Of a DNA stretch of 64,000 nt, positions 7,979-14,437 are shown one piece after another; positions within the stretch are counted from its first letter, which is position 1; each line of letters opens with the position of its first letter. The translations under genes and the position numbers were made by a program. The stretch is from a virus: positions 36,329-100,328 of IMG/VR virus record IMGVR_UViG_3300032236_000862, one strand, 5' to 3'. The notes beneath the pieces were generated by a model. That model was not told where the DNA came from. It saw nothing but the letters and a program-made list of their open reading frames with translations, and made no database searches.

Positions 7979-8529
7979 TATTCACCAAATTCGCTAACTA
8001 AAGCCTCAATACTGGTTCTATCGTTCTTGGTTGCCAGATCAGTGACACCAGAGTCAATGAGCCACCTACCGGTAGACTCAGCCACCTTTAGGTCCTCCCA
8101 ATCATCCTTGCTCACCCCAGCATACCTAATGAATGGCGGCTCCCCGGCATTTGACGAAATTCTATTACCTAGCCCATCTTTGATGACTAGAGTAGGTGCT
8201 CTGAAGACTATGACTAGTAACTCCGCAGCTGCATTGTATGCACACTCGATAGCACGGTTTCTCTTATCAGCTTTCTTTGACTTATCGCTGGTAGGAGCAT
8301 CAATTACCTCGAAGGAGGATGGCCAGAAGTATCTGCCTTGATAGGTGCTGTAGTTAGCGTTGTACCCACCTAGGACGTCAGAACTGTTATCAGCATCTGA
8401 TTCAGCTGCTTGAGCTTCCCGTTCAGCACGCTCACGAGCTGTGCGATCTAGGAGTGACTCACGCTTAGCTGGATAGAGCCTACCATTCTTACCTCGATAG
8501 TAACCCTCTGGAATGTTATCTTCTGCCAT
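7978..8529 (-). CDS. KTSC-like domain protein (paralogue of 6337-6729)
   Basis: A 183-aa protein. The N-terminus has a KNGRLYPAKR motif and a charged R/E/A helix (about 25-45). The second half carries a KTSC-like module: IECAYNAAAELLVIVFR, then RYAGVSKDDWEDLKVAESTGRWLIDS. The preceding E-x-IDAPTS block is shared with 6337-6729. It is the first gene of the left leftward unit, facing the divergent region 8530-8882. Function unknown. Confidence 0.65.
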   Translation of the reverse strand: MAEDNIPEGYYRGKNGRLYPAKRESLLDRTARERAEREAQAAESDADNSSDVLGGYNANYSTYQGRYFWPSSFEVIDAPTSDKSKKADKRNRAIECAYNAAAELLVIVFRAPTLVIKDGLGNRISSNAGEPPFIRYAGVSKDDWEDLKVAESTGRWLIDSGVTDLATKNDRTSIEALVSEFGE

Positions 8530-8608
8530 GGTGTAACTCTACCACAGGCCACTGCCTGAAGTTATAGTTTCCTGAGAATTATAAAACCTAGCACCTCTAA
8601 AACGTCTC

Positions 8609-8622
8609 CCTATGATCATAGG
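8609..8622. promoter_or_regulatory. Palindromic operator-like site CCTATGATCATAGG
   Basis: A perfect 14-bp dyad upstream of the first rightward gene. The same CTATG-NN-CATAG dyad recurs at 9428-9441 and 9451-9464 just after that gene, and at 11300-11311 inside a CDS. Clustered copies flanking one gene suggest a homodimeric DNA-binding protein. Confidence 0.5.
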
Positions 8623-8794
8623 ACGCTTGGAATCCCCCGCCAATTTTTTAAAATGTAACATGCGTCACTTCGGCCACTGCCCACCTGTATATAGTCTCAA
8701 CCCTCCGTCTGGTCTGCCAAAAGCACTAGGCGACGAAGTTTAACCATAGGGGTATCCCATAAGGGGCAGAAGGAAAGGAAAGAGACTCTCTCGC

Positions 8795-8839
8795 TCCCTA
8801 GCATCAGGTGGTGTTAGCCGTTCGAATCGGTACTAGGGG
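8795..8839 (+). ncRNA. tRNA-like minihelix (acceptor-like stem plus T-arm-like hairpin)
   Basis: TCCCTAG (8795-8801) pairs with CTAGGGG (8833-8839). Inside, GCCG-TTCGAAT-CGGT (8817-8831) is a good T-arm with the invariant TTCGAAT loop. No D-arm or anticodon arm fits between them (only 15 bases), so it is not an ordinary tRNA. It could be a tRNA mimic, a remnant, or an attachment-type copy of a tRNA 3' end, although no integrase is visible here. Confidence 0.35.
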
Positions 8840-8882
8840 CGGAATAAGGGAAGTGTAGTACCTTATCCAGAAAGGTAGACCT

Positions 8883-9389
8883 ATGTCTACAATTCTAGAG
8901 GCGTTTCAGCCTATCGCCAAGATAGCCAACTCGTATGAGGAGACTATCGTGTCAATGTCCGCCAAGGCATTTGCGGATTACCCGCTTGCTAATGTCGGAG
9001 ATGTTGCTGGTCTATTCAAGACCAAGTCAGCCGTTGACCTAGTCTGGGCAGGTTATATCTGCTCTAAGGCTACCAATGCTCAGGGTACACACCTCTCATA
9101 CGCAGAGGTTAAGCCGTATCTTGAGGCGATTCGGCAGTTCCGCTCGCAAATCACCATTCACGATTCAAGCGTGATGATGATTGCTGAACTCATCACTTGG
9201 GATGCCCAAGTGGTTGAGGCAGATGTAGTGCTTGACCGCCAGTTGAGCACTATCAAGAACGCTCTTGTCAAGGCTCTTGACGAGACCGTTACGAAAGACC
9301 CAGCGAAAGTGGCTCAACTCCGCCTTGACATCTTGGAATTGCTTCCAAAGGTGTTCGCTGTTGAGGCTGGCGTTCTTCAGAACGCTTAG
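8883..9389 (+). CDS. First gene of the rightward island, unknown
   Basis: A 168-aa, mostly alpha-helical protein preceded by AGAAAGG at a suitable distance. No cysteine cluster, membrane helix or known catalytic motif is evident. It stands alone between two structured non-coding regions and is flanked by CTATGNNCATAG dyads on both sides, suggesting specific control and perhaps early, strong expression. It might be the regulator that binds these dyads, but no helix-turn-helix is obvious. Confidence 0.8.
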   Translation: MSTILEAFQPIAKIANSYEETIVSMSAKAFADYPLANVGDVAGLFKTKSAVDLVWAGYICSKATNAQGTHLSYAEVKPYLEAIRQFRSQITIHDSSVMMIAELITWDAQVVEADVVLDRQLSTIKNALVKALDETVTKDPAKVAQLRLDILELLPKVFAVEAGVLQNA

Positions 9390-9400
9390 TCTCTAGGAGA

Positions 9401-9423
9401 GTATGGGGTGTAACGCCCCATAC
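9401..9423 (+). terminator. Stable hairpin after 8883-9389
   Basis: GTATGGGG (9401-9408) pairs with CCCCATAC (9416-9423) around a 7-base loop, 11 bases after the stop codon. There is no clean T tract (CCTTCCTATG follows), so it may be a terminator, an attenuator or a 3' protecting hairpin. Confidence 0.5.
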
Positions 9424-9427
9424 CCTT

Positions 9428-9464
9428 CCTATGTTCATAGGTAATTGCTATCTATGAGCATAGG
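9428..9464. promoter_or_regulatory. Tandem dyad sites CCTATGTTCATAGG and TCTATGAGCATAGG
   Basis: Two CTATG-NN-CATAG dyads (9428-9441 and 9451-9464) begin 23 bp apart, roughly two helical turns, directly after the hairpin that ends the first rightward gene. Spacing on one face of the helix fits cooperative binding by a dimeric regulator. Confidence 0.5.
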
Positions 9465-9519
9465 TGGGGGAATCAGATGGCTTTATGCCTATAACCTGGT
9501 GACGTATGTCTGCCACACA

Positions 9520-9681
9520 GTGCTATGGAACGTTAGCACGCCCCAGAGAGAGTCTCTAGTCCTTTATTCAACGAATAGGCCACTGGCCGTATAGCCCTTC
9601 CGCTGTGTAGGCGTAAGACCAGGCTATACGGCTGGTGGCTTGTCTATTATCAGGTAGTTCCAAGAACCAACTATCTACCTG
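9520..9681 (+). ncRNA. Structured leader/ncRNA with a 21-bp stem
   Basis: Three consecutive hairpins lie in the gap before 9694: GTGCTA/TAGCAC (9520-9539); a very long stem 9576-9596 with 9622-9642, about 21 pairs including several G-T wobbles, closing a 25-base loop; and CAGGTAG/CTACCTG (9651-9681), whose 3' arm abuts the GAGGAGG ribosome site. The last hairpin could mask or expose the ribosome site of the 40-aa gene. The wobble pairs in an otherwise perfect stem suggest selection on RNA rather than a DNA palindrome. Confidence 0.45.
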
Positions 9682-9693
9682 AGGAGGTAAGAA

Positions 9694-9816
9694 ATGGGTG
9701 ATAACTGTTATCACTGTGGTGATGTATGTACCTGTTCGATTCGGGATTGGATGTGTGCTGATTGTCAGCGCAACGCCTTCTCCTGTGAGTGCGGGTCATA
9801 TGAAGATGAAGACTAA
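9694..9816 (+). CDS. 40-aa zinc miniprotein
   Basis: ATG at 9694 follows GAGGAGG by 7 bases; TAA at 9814-9816. Eight cysteines and a histidine in 40 residues: CYHCG, CTC, CADC and CECG, arranged as two close pairs or a small treble-clef/rubredoxin-like ribbon. Too small to carry more than one metal cluster. Not recognised beyond that. Confidence 0.7.
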   Translation: MGDNCYHCGDVCTCSIRDWMCADCQRNAFSCECGSYEDED

Positions 9817-9836
9817 TGCTCAGAAAGGAGCAAACT

Positions 9837-10058
9837 ATGAAGATGATCTATCTCGCATATATCTATGGCTGGGCTAGTGGAGAGCCATACAACAAGATGC
9901 TTGGCGTTTATAGCACTCGTGAGAAGGCTGAGCGTGCCATTAAGCAGTATCTTGCTAAGTACCCTAAAGACTACGATGGTGAAGCCTTCGAGTCAGATGT
10001 ATTCCCTGAGGTGCTGGACTCTTATACAGCCAAGGTAACAAAGGATATGATGCTATGA
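9837..10058 (+). CDS. Small unknown protein
   Basis: A 73-aa product starting at the ATG at 9837, chosen over an upstream in-frame ATG at 9816 because AAAGGAG lies just before 9837. It reads MKMIYLAYIYGW... and contains a helix with STREKAERAIKQYLAKYP, reminiscent of small phage proteins that modulate host proteins, but no family is recognised. The stop overlaps the next start (ATGA). Confidence 0.7.
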   Translation: MKMIYLAYIYGWASGEPYNKMLGVYSTREKAERAIKQYLAKYPKDYDGEAFESDVFPEVLDSYTAKVTKDMML

Positions 10059-10156
10059 GCCTCCTAGACCCTATGCAATCAGGTCTGCCTATCACTATCT
10101 TGTGGTTGGGTAGTACCTCTTTCTTCCTCTATGCCTGGTTCACAAGGAATAAGTAG
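10055..10156 (+). CDS. 33-aa single-pass membrane peptide
   Basis: ATG at 10055 overlaps the preceding stop (ATGA), stop TAG at 10154. It has one hydrophobic segment (about residues 10-28, GLPITILWLGSTSFFLYAWF) followed by a basic TRNK tail, which predicts N-out/C-in topology by the positive-inside rule. Function unknown. Confidence 0.6.
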   Translation: MSLLDPMQSGLPITILWLGSTSFFLYAWFTRNK

Positions 10157-10197
10157 GTTGGGAAGTCCCCGCCGATTTTTTCAGAAAGGATGCACCT

Positions 10198-10398
10198 ATG
10201 GAATGTACTGAGTGCGGTACACCTGTTGACCCTGAGAGATGGGCGATAGGTAAGGACACCTGTCCACCCTGTGGTAGTGCGCAAGCCAACCACCAGATTA
10301 GATCCAATTACAACCTTGTCCTTATGCCTAAGCAAGGCTTTGGCATAGTCACGGCAAATAGCCCTGACTTACTCAATGGAAGGAGTTCCGGACGATGA
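10198..10398 (+). CDS. 66-aa zinc ribbon protein
   Basis: It begins MECTECGTPVDPERW and has CPPCG about 20 residues later, giving a C-x2-C...C-x2-C ribbon in the first 30 residues; the remainder is unstructured or extended. A CCCCGCCGATTTTTT repeat and AGAAAGG precede the start. It overlaps the next gene by four bases (ATGA). Unknown function. Confidence 0.65.
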   Translation: MECTECGTPVDPERWAIGKDTCPPCGSAQANHQIRSNYNLVLMPKQGFGIVTANSPDLLNGRSSGR

Positions 10399-10613
10399 GC
10401 ACAGAGAACTGGATTGAACCATACGAATGTATGGAGGATTACCAAGGCCACAACTTCATTGAGTTGGATGGCAACACCGGCACTATGTTCTGTACCCGAT
10501 GCCGGATGCGTACCTATGTAGATATCTGTATTGGTATCTGTGGTAAGTCTATTGACCCACGTGATACAGATATTGAGCGTGACACTATCTATGTATGGCA
10601 CACCGCTTGCTAG
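10395..10613 (+). CDS. 72-aa cysteine-rich protein
   Basis: Coupled to the preceding ORF by an ATGA overlap. Cysteines at YEC, FCTRC (about residue 33), DICIGICG and the C-terminal TAC, with conserved-looking histidines, imply one or two zinc sites. No family recognised. A C-rich/T-tract repeat follows at 10632-10646. Confidence 0.65.
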   Translation: MSTENWIEPYECMEDYQGHNFIELDGNTGTMFCTRCRMRTYVDICIGICGKSIDPRDTDIERDTIYVWHTAC

Positions 10614-10739
10614 TGCTCCCAACATAAACATTCCCCGCCCATTTTTCCAGGCTGTAGTCTTTGAGAGATACACAGGTCGCCACGTGCTGGCGTAAAGGTA
10701 TTCCTGTGTGTCTCTTACCCTCTACAGAAAGGAAATACT

Positions 10740-10853
10740 ATGTTCGGCTGGCTTATCACCTTCCTGCTTGCAGGTTGGCTCGTAATGACCCTTATCAACA
10801 AGCAGTATGAAATTGACCAAGAAGACTACGATTTTAGAGAGGAAGGACGATGA
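10740..10853 (+). CDS. 37-aa small membrane protein
   Basis: ATG at 10740 after AGAAAGGAAATACT; TGA at 10851-10853. One transmembrane helix (about residues 2-21, FGWLITFLLAGWLVMTLI) is followed by an acidic tail. The stop overlaps the start of the WhiB-like gene. Function unknown. Confidence 0.6.
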   Translation: MFGWLITFLLAGWLVMTLINKQYEIDQEDYDFREEGR

Positions 10854-11164
10854 ATGGTAACAACATCGCAGTACTCACAGAGCGGAACGACCTATCTTGG
10901 CACGATAGGGCTAGTTGCGTGGGAATGGACACGGAGTTATTCTACTTTGAGCCTAAACTCAAAGGGCAAGCGAAGCGAGATAAAGCACGTATCGCTAAGG
11001 CTATCTGCGCAGGTTGTCCGGTCAAACTCCAATGCCTCGTTGACGCTGTCACCAGAGATGATAGACACTCTATTCAGGGAGGTACTACCCCAGAGGAGCG
11101 AGGTTCTCTCCACGAGAGCGTTGCCTGCTGGCCATTAGAAAAGGTGCTAGCGTGTATCAAGTAA
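10850..11164 (+). CDS. WhiB-family Fe-S regulator (copy 1)
   Basis: A 104-aa protein with the four WhiB cysteines C23, C53, C56 and C62 (CAGCPVKLQC) and the downstream turn region as HSIQGGTTPEER, where cellular WhiB proteins have GIWGG. The W is replaced by Q here, which may alter contact with the host sigma factor. WhiB proteins bind a 4Fe-4S cluster and the SigA C-terminal domain; phage copies can act as dominant inhibitors of host WhiB2-type regulators. Start overlaps the previous stop by four bases. Confidence 0.9.
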   Translation: MNGNNIAVLTERNDLSWHDRASCVGMDTELFYFEPKLKGQAKRDKARIAKAICAGCPVKLQCLVDAVTRDDRHSIQGGTTPEERGSLHESVACWPLEKVLACIK

Positions 11165-11400
11165 TCACACAGACCAGCACATATGAGGTCAACACAAACA
11201 ACCGCACATTCCGCCGTATCCCAGACAAAGGCCCTGGCCTAGTTAGGGATTTAGAGTGGACACCATATATCAGCATTAAGCACCCATTCATTGGCCAACC
11301 TATGACCATAGAGTGGTCACTCAATGGCTCCCGCAAAATTCGTACCACAACACCCGTTGTGGACATAGACCTACTGGAAGGAGGGGACGATGAAGGCTAG
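11152..11400 (+). CDS. Unknown 82-aa protein
   Basis: It starts with GTG at 11152 inside the end of the WhiB gene and its stop overlaps the next start. Beta-rich sequence; no motif recognised. It carries a CAACACAAACA copy (11190-11200, read as N-T-N-N) and a CTATGACCATAG dyad (11300-11311). Confidence 0.55.
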   Translation: MYQVITQTSTYEVNTNNRTFRRIPDKGPGLVRDLEWTPYISIKHPFIGQPMTIEWSLNGSRKIRTTTPVVDIDLLEGGDDEG

Positions 11401-11533
11401 ACACAAGACTTGGCAGTTTAATAAGTTCTGGATATCTGTTGGTATGAGCAAGCAGTTTGCTATCAGTATCTATATCAACGAGTTATTCGCAGGCATTGAT
11501 ATTGGATGCTTCTACTTCTCCATCGAATACTAA
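11390..11533 (+). CDS. Unknown 47-aa protein
   Basis: ATG at 11390 after GGAGGGGACG, TAA at 11531-11533, overlapping the previous gene's stop. Basic N-terminus (MKARHKTW) and an amphipathic/hydrophobic remainder ending CFYFSIEY. It is the last gene before the terminator at 11546-11583. Not recognised. Confidence 0.55.
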   Translation: MKARHKTWQFNKFWISVGMSKQFAISIYINELFAGIDIGCFYFSIEY

Positions 11534-11545
11534 TCTTATGTGAGG

Positions 11546-11589
11546 AGGCGGGGTTGAGCGTGTGAGGGTACGCTCCCCCGCCTGTTTTT
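11546..11589 (+). terminator. Intrinsic terminator
   Basis: AGGCGGGG (11546-11553) pairs with CCCCGCCT (11576-11583), and an inner stem GAGCGT/ACGCTC (11556-11561, 11570-11575) extends it. GTTTTT follows. This is the clearest terminator inside the rightward island and closes the 9.7-11.5 kb cluster. Confidence 0.85.
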
Positions 11590-11923
11590 CTGTGTGATGC
11601 GATGCCTCCACAGCACACCCGATGAAAATCTCTGTGCTGTGCTGGCTTCGGATTACATAGGTAATCCAGGGTCATACACATCCGCACAAAAGAAAGAGCG
11701 TGGTAGGCGTTGAGCTAAGGCTCCGAACGAAATAGTTCCGGCTATCTCTAATAGGGCTGAACCCATCGGGCCGATCCCCTTGTCCTCGTAAGACTTCGTG
11801 GGCTTACACGGCATTGTGCTGCTATCGAGTACTGCGGAATAGTATGCAAATGAACTCACAACGCACGGAGAGTATAAACCGTGTATGCACCAACACAAAC
11901 AACTACACAAAGGAGGGCCAGTA
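11590..11923 (+). ncRNA. Non-coding stretch with hairpins, upstream of 11924
   Basis: No supported ORF. Two good hairpins are near its start: CACAGCAC/GTGCTGTG (11609-11641) and GGATTAC-ATAG-GTAATCC (11650-11667); weaker ones follow (GAGC/GCTC, GTAAG/CTTAC). A CAACACAAACA copy (11891-11901) lies just before the AAAGGAGGG ribosome site. It may be a leader RNA or hold a promoter; I cannot identify a known riboswitch. Confidence 0.35.
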
Positions 11924-12337
11924 ATGGCTAGAATCACCAACCTCATCAACAAGGCTGATGCTCTCAAGCAGTTAAACGCTGCACTGAAGAAGGCTAACGC
12001 TGAGTACGATAAGGACTCCAAAGCATATGTGGCCGCTAAAGCCATCTATGACAAAGAGATAGTTGCATACAACAAAGCCGTTGTTGCAGCCGGTATCGCA
12101 TACCTAAAGTCTGTTGATACCAACAAAGCAAATCAATTCAGTGCTAGGTACGGAAGTACCATAACACACGTTGACTTCAACATCAACATTGGATTGAAAG
12201 AACCAAGCCTAGACAAGGCACAGCCGTATAGAAATATGATTGAGCGTATTGAGAAGCAGATTCGTTCTGTTTCAATTATGTCCGGCGAAACCTTCAATGC
12301 CAGCATGTTGCATGACGATTTCTTCAACTGCTTGTAA
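11924..12337 (+). CDS. Unknown helical protein
   Basis: A 137-aa product. The ATG at 11924 is chosen because AAAGGAGGG lies 7-13 bases upstream; an in-frame upstream ATG at 11885 lacks one. A long K/A/Y-rich helix or coiled coil covers about residues 5-65, followed by a mixed region with SARYGSTITHVDF. Not recognised. Its 3' end is followed by the hairpin AGTTCTT/AAGAACT (12364-12387). Confidence 0.75.
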   Translation: MARITNLINKADALKQLNAALKKANAEYDKDSKAYVAAKAIYDKEIVAYNKAVVAAGIAYLKSVDTNKANQFSARYGSTITHVDFNINIGLKEPSLDKAQPYRNMIERIEKQIRSVSIMSGETFNASMLHDDFFNCL

Positions 12338-12421
12338 TACGGGTAACGCCGGTTGGTTTCTAAAGTTCTTCCTGAGGTAAAAGAACTCCTGTCCTAAGCA
12401 TGACAAGGCTAAACTGCTTAC

Positions 12422-12494
12422 GCCCTCATAGTTCAATGGATAGAACATCATCGTCCTAAGGTGAGTGTTGCCAGTTCGATTCTGGCTGAGGGCA
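12422..12494 (+). tRNA. tRNA-Arg (anticodon CCT)
   Basis: Full cloverleaf: acceptor GCCCTCA/TGAGGGC (7 bp), D-stem GTTC/GAAC, anticodon stem TCATC/GGTGA with loop GTCCTAA (anticodon CCT, decoding AGG), variable GTGTT, T-arm GCCAG-TTCGATT-CTGGC, discriminator A. CCA is not encoded. It is the only complete tRNA found in the window and probably supplements a scarce host tRNA for AGG codons; position 32 is G, slightly unusual. Confidence 0.9.
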
Positions 12495-12591
12495 CGGCAC
12501 GGAGTGCGGGATGACTTGTAGTCAGAAAACCTCCCTCGCCAAGAGCTGAGCATCTCTATAAACTGCTCATTACTAATAGAAAGGAGGAACT

Positions 12592-12858
12592 ATGGAACCG
12601 GAAGACTTGCACGGTAAGTTTGAGTATTCAGCCACACCAGAGCACAAGACCAACATCTTGCCACTCAGGTGGTTTGCCAATGCTTGCAATCATCTATCAA
12701 GTTTTGCGATAGAGCGAGCATTAGATCATGAAGACTTTGCCCATTACAACGGCACTGAACTATCACGAGCAGGATATAGATGGTGGAAGATTTGGGCCAT
12801 CATCAACATTCCCTACGATAAGTGGGGCACAACCTATCTAGTAGATTGGCATAAATAA
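12592..12858 (+). CDS. Unknown 88-aa protein
   Basis: ATG follows AAAGGAGGAACT. It resembles small phage proteins with the pattern LPLRWFANACNHL...AIERAL..EDF..Y...ELSRAGYRWWK; no named family is recognised. It is coupled to the next gene by TAATG. Confidence 0.65.
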   Translation: MEPEDLHGKFEYSATPEHKTNILPLRWFANACNHLSSFAIERALDHEDFAHYNGTELSRAGYRWWKIWAIINIPYDKWGTTYLVDWHK

Positions 12859-13091
12859 TGCAACCAACACAAACAACCCTCTCACAGATAAAAGCCGAAG
12901 CCGCAAGCCGAGGCAACGTCGTATTCATTGATGATTCCCTACTTGAATCGGCCAAACGATTAGAATTCATTGTAGATGCAGTTGCCCACAAGGGACTCAC
13001 CTACAAGGAAGCGTCAGCCTTATGGGCTGATGGCATTGACACTCTGCACACAAGTGTAGAGACAATAACAACCTCCGAAAGGGGCCTATAA
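12858..13091 (+). CDS. Unknown 77-aa protein
   Basis: Starts MQPTQTT: the PTQTT is encoded by a CAACACAAACA copy immediately after the start codon. The rest is helical (AKRLEFIVDAVAHKGLTYKEASALW). Coupled upstream by TAATG. Function unknown. Confidence 0.65.
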   Translation: MQPTQTTLSQIKAEAASRGNVVFIDDSLLESAKRLEFIVDAVAHKGLTYKEASALWADGIDTLHTSVETITTSERGL

Positions 13092-13092
13092 A

Positions 13093-13365
13093 ATGGCAAA
13101 AGGTAAAGGCGGAGCACCAGCTCCTAAAGCAAACACAGCAGGCGAACGCCAGAATGGCAAAGCCCGCAAGAAAAACCCAGGACCAGCACAGCCAGAGAAG
13201 ACCAACTTCACACACGTGAATGGTCGTTCGGCTGCTAGTCACGCCAAGCGTGAGGCTTGGAAGGCTGCCGGTGGTCGTGCAAACCACGAGTCAATCCCTC
13301 ACTGGAAGACCGGCAAGGTGTACAAGGCACCGGTCTATTCAGTATTTGCTAAGGCACTAGTGTGA
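13093..13365 (+). CDS. Small basic nucleic-acid-binding-like protein
   Basis: A 90-aa strongly basic protein with a disordered K/A/P/G/N-rich first half and SAASHAKREAWKAAGG in the second half. Composition suggests nucleic acid or ribosome binding, but no domain is recognised. It lies directly between 12858-13091 and 13362-13685, overlapping the latter by four bases (GTGA). Confidence 0.6.
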   Translation: MAKGKGGAPAPKANTAGERQNGKARKKNPGPAQPEKTNFTHVNGRSAASHAKREAWKAAGGRANHESIPHWKTGKVYKAPVYSVFAKALV

Positions 13366-13685
13366 GCAAGAAGATAAAGCGCAAGCACGTTGTTGCCACA
13401 CTTGAGCAACAGATACTCGAGGAGCACGATGACCTGCATTGGGATGACCATCAGCATAGTCGTGCATATCACAGCGGGCTTATGGATGGCTTGGGGTTTG
13501 CCCTCAAGTTACTCAAGCCTGATTCAACTGTGCTTCCCCTCACATCCGTGTGGTTCGATGAGGAACCAACACAAACATCCGAGCGCCAGCGTGAACAACT
13601 CATCGAAATTCAGTATGTTGACATGGCCGATCCTATTCCTGTAGCCTGTTATGCAGGGTTGTTTGAAACAGTGGAGGCACCATGA
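13362..13685 (+). CDS. Unknown 107-aa protein
   Basis: GTG start overlapping the preceding stop. Charged N-terminus (MSKKIKRKHVV), a histidine-rich segment HDDLHWDDHQHSRAYHSG around residues 22-39 that could bind metal, then a segment resembling small phage helper proteins. A CAACACAAACA copy encodes its P-T-Q-T near residue 70. Overlaps the next start. Confidence 0.6.
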   Translation: MSKKIKRKHVVATLEQQILEEHDDLHWDDHQHSRAYHSGLMDGLGFALKLLKPDSTVLPLTSVWFDEEPTQTSERQREQLIEIQYVDMADPIPVACYAGLFETVEAP

Positions 13686-14437
13686 GTTATAAGTTACGTT
13701 CATACCAATACTGGTGTGATTACTTAGAGGGCGGGCGTAAGAAATATATACGCCCACTCTATGAGTATGGCATGACCATCGAGAAAGCTAGCAAGTTTCA
13801 GCTTCCCGGTGGTGACCTACACATTAAGGCTAATTGGGCCGGTAATTACCCATTCATCATTGTTCACAGTGATGACTCATTCACCCTACAAGGTGGTGTC
13901 ATTAACAGTTATTGGGGTGGGAGCTGGAACATACTGAAGTCACAGGGTGTTCGCTATCGCATCTGGAAGTACACAGGCGTAAACGTCTTTCAACGTAACT
14001 ATGAAATCAAGGTTATAGATGAAAACGCAGGTCTTACCCCATCCAAGATACAAGGTTGTCGCCAATGTAAGCAAACAGGTAAACAAGACGGTTGGTGTAG
14101 TCCAACTACTTGTTTTGATGGCGACTTCTATGACACACCTAACGGAGATTCTGTGTATGCATGCCCTGAACACCCTGATGCCCAATCACCACATGGATCG
14201 TGGCACAGGTTTCACCTTATAGCGTGCACCCACGGACAAATGAAAGGCCACACACTACCACGAAGCCAAGAGTGTTATTACTGTAAGGGTTCAGGCAAGC
14301 GTGACTATGGCAACAAACCGATTTCTTTACTCTGGGATGGTTCCCCACTTAGGGTAAAGGATAAAAAGATAGTAAAGAAACCACTAACCGAACTAGAAAG
14401 GATACTAGCCAATCATGTCCAATCGAGTAGCGTATGA
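13682..14437 (+). CDS. Protein with DnaJ-like CxxCxGxG zinc motifs
   Basis: A 251-aa protein. Residues 1-125 are beta-rich with aromatic residues. A cysteine-rich part follows: CRQCKQTGKQDGWC (about 126-139), CF, CPEH, then CYYCKGSGKRDYG (about 200-212). The CxxCxGxG unit is the zinc repeat of DnaJ-type chaperones, but no J domain is present. Role unknown; binding of nucleic acid or unfolded protein are options. Confidence 0.65.
   Translation: MSYKLRSYQYWCDYLEGGRKKYIRPLYEYGMTIEKASKFQLPGGDLHIKANWAGNYPFIIVHSDDSFTLQGGVINSYWGGSWNILKSQGVRYRIWKYTGVNVFQRNYEIKVIDENAGLTPSKIQGCRQCKQTGKQDGWCSPTTCFDGDFYDTPNGDSVYACPEHPDAQSPHGSWHRFHLIACTHGQMKGHTLPRSQECYYCKGSGKRDYGNKPISLLWDGSPLRVKDKKIVKKPLTELERILANHVQSSSV

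Larger units (their letters stand above)
8530..8882. promoter_or_regulatory. Divergent control region between leftward and rightward units
   Basis: No ORF is supported in this 353-bp gap. It holds a perfect 14-bp palindrome (8609-8622), a C-rich/T-tract repeat at 8633-8650, a minus-strand ACTATATACAGG element (8690-8703), a tRNA-like minihelix (8795-8839), and a hairpin GG(A)ATAAGG/CCTTATCC (8841-8868) just before the ribosome site of 8883. No confident sigma-70 -35/-10 pair was found by eye. It is the only divergent junction in the window, so early promoters for both directions are expected here. Confidence 0.6.

Noticed and set aside
9721-9760. TTCGATTCG resembling a tRNA T-arm
   Set aside because: It lies inside the 40-aa cysteine-rich CDS, and no acceptor, D or anticodon arm can be formed around it.
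11653-12045. 130-aa minus-strand ORF across the gap before 11924
   Set aside because: It overlaps the 5' half of the well-supported gene 11924-12337 in antisense, has no ribosome site and lies in a region where all other genes run rightward.
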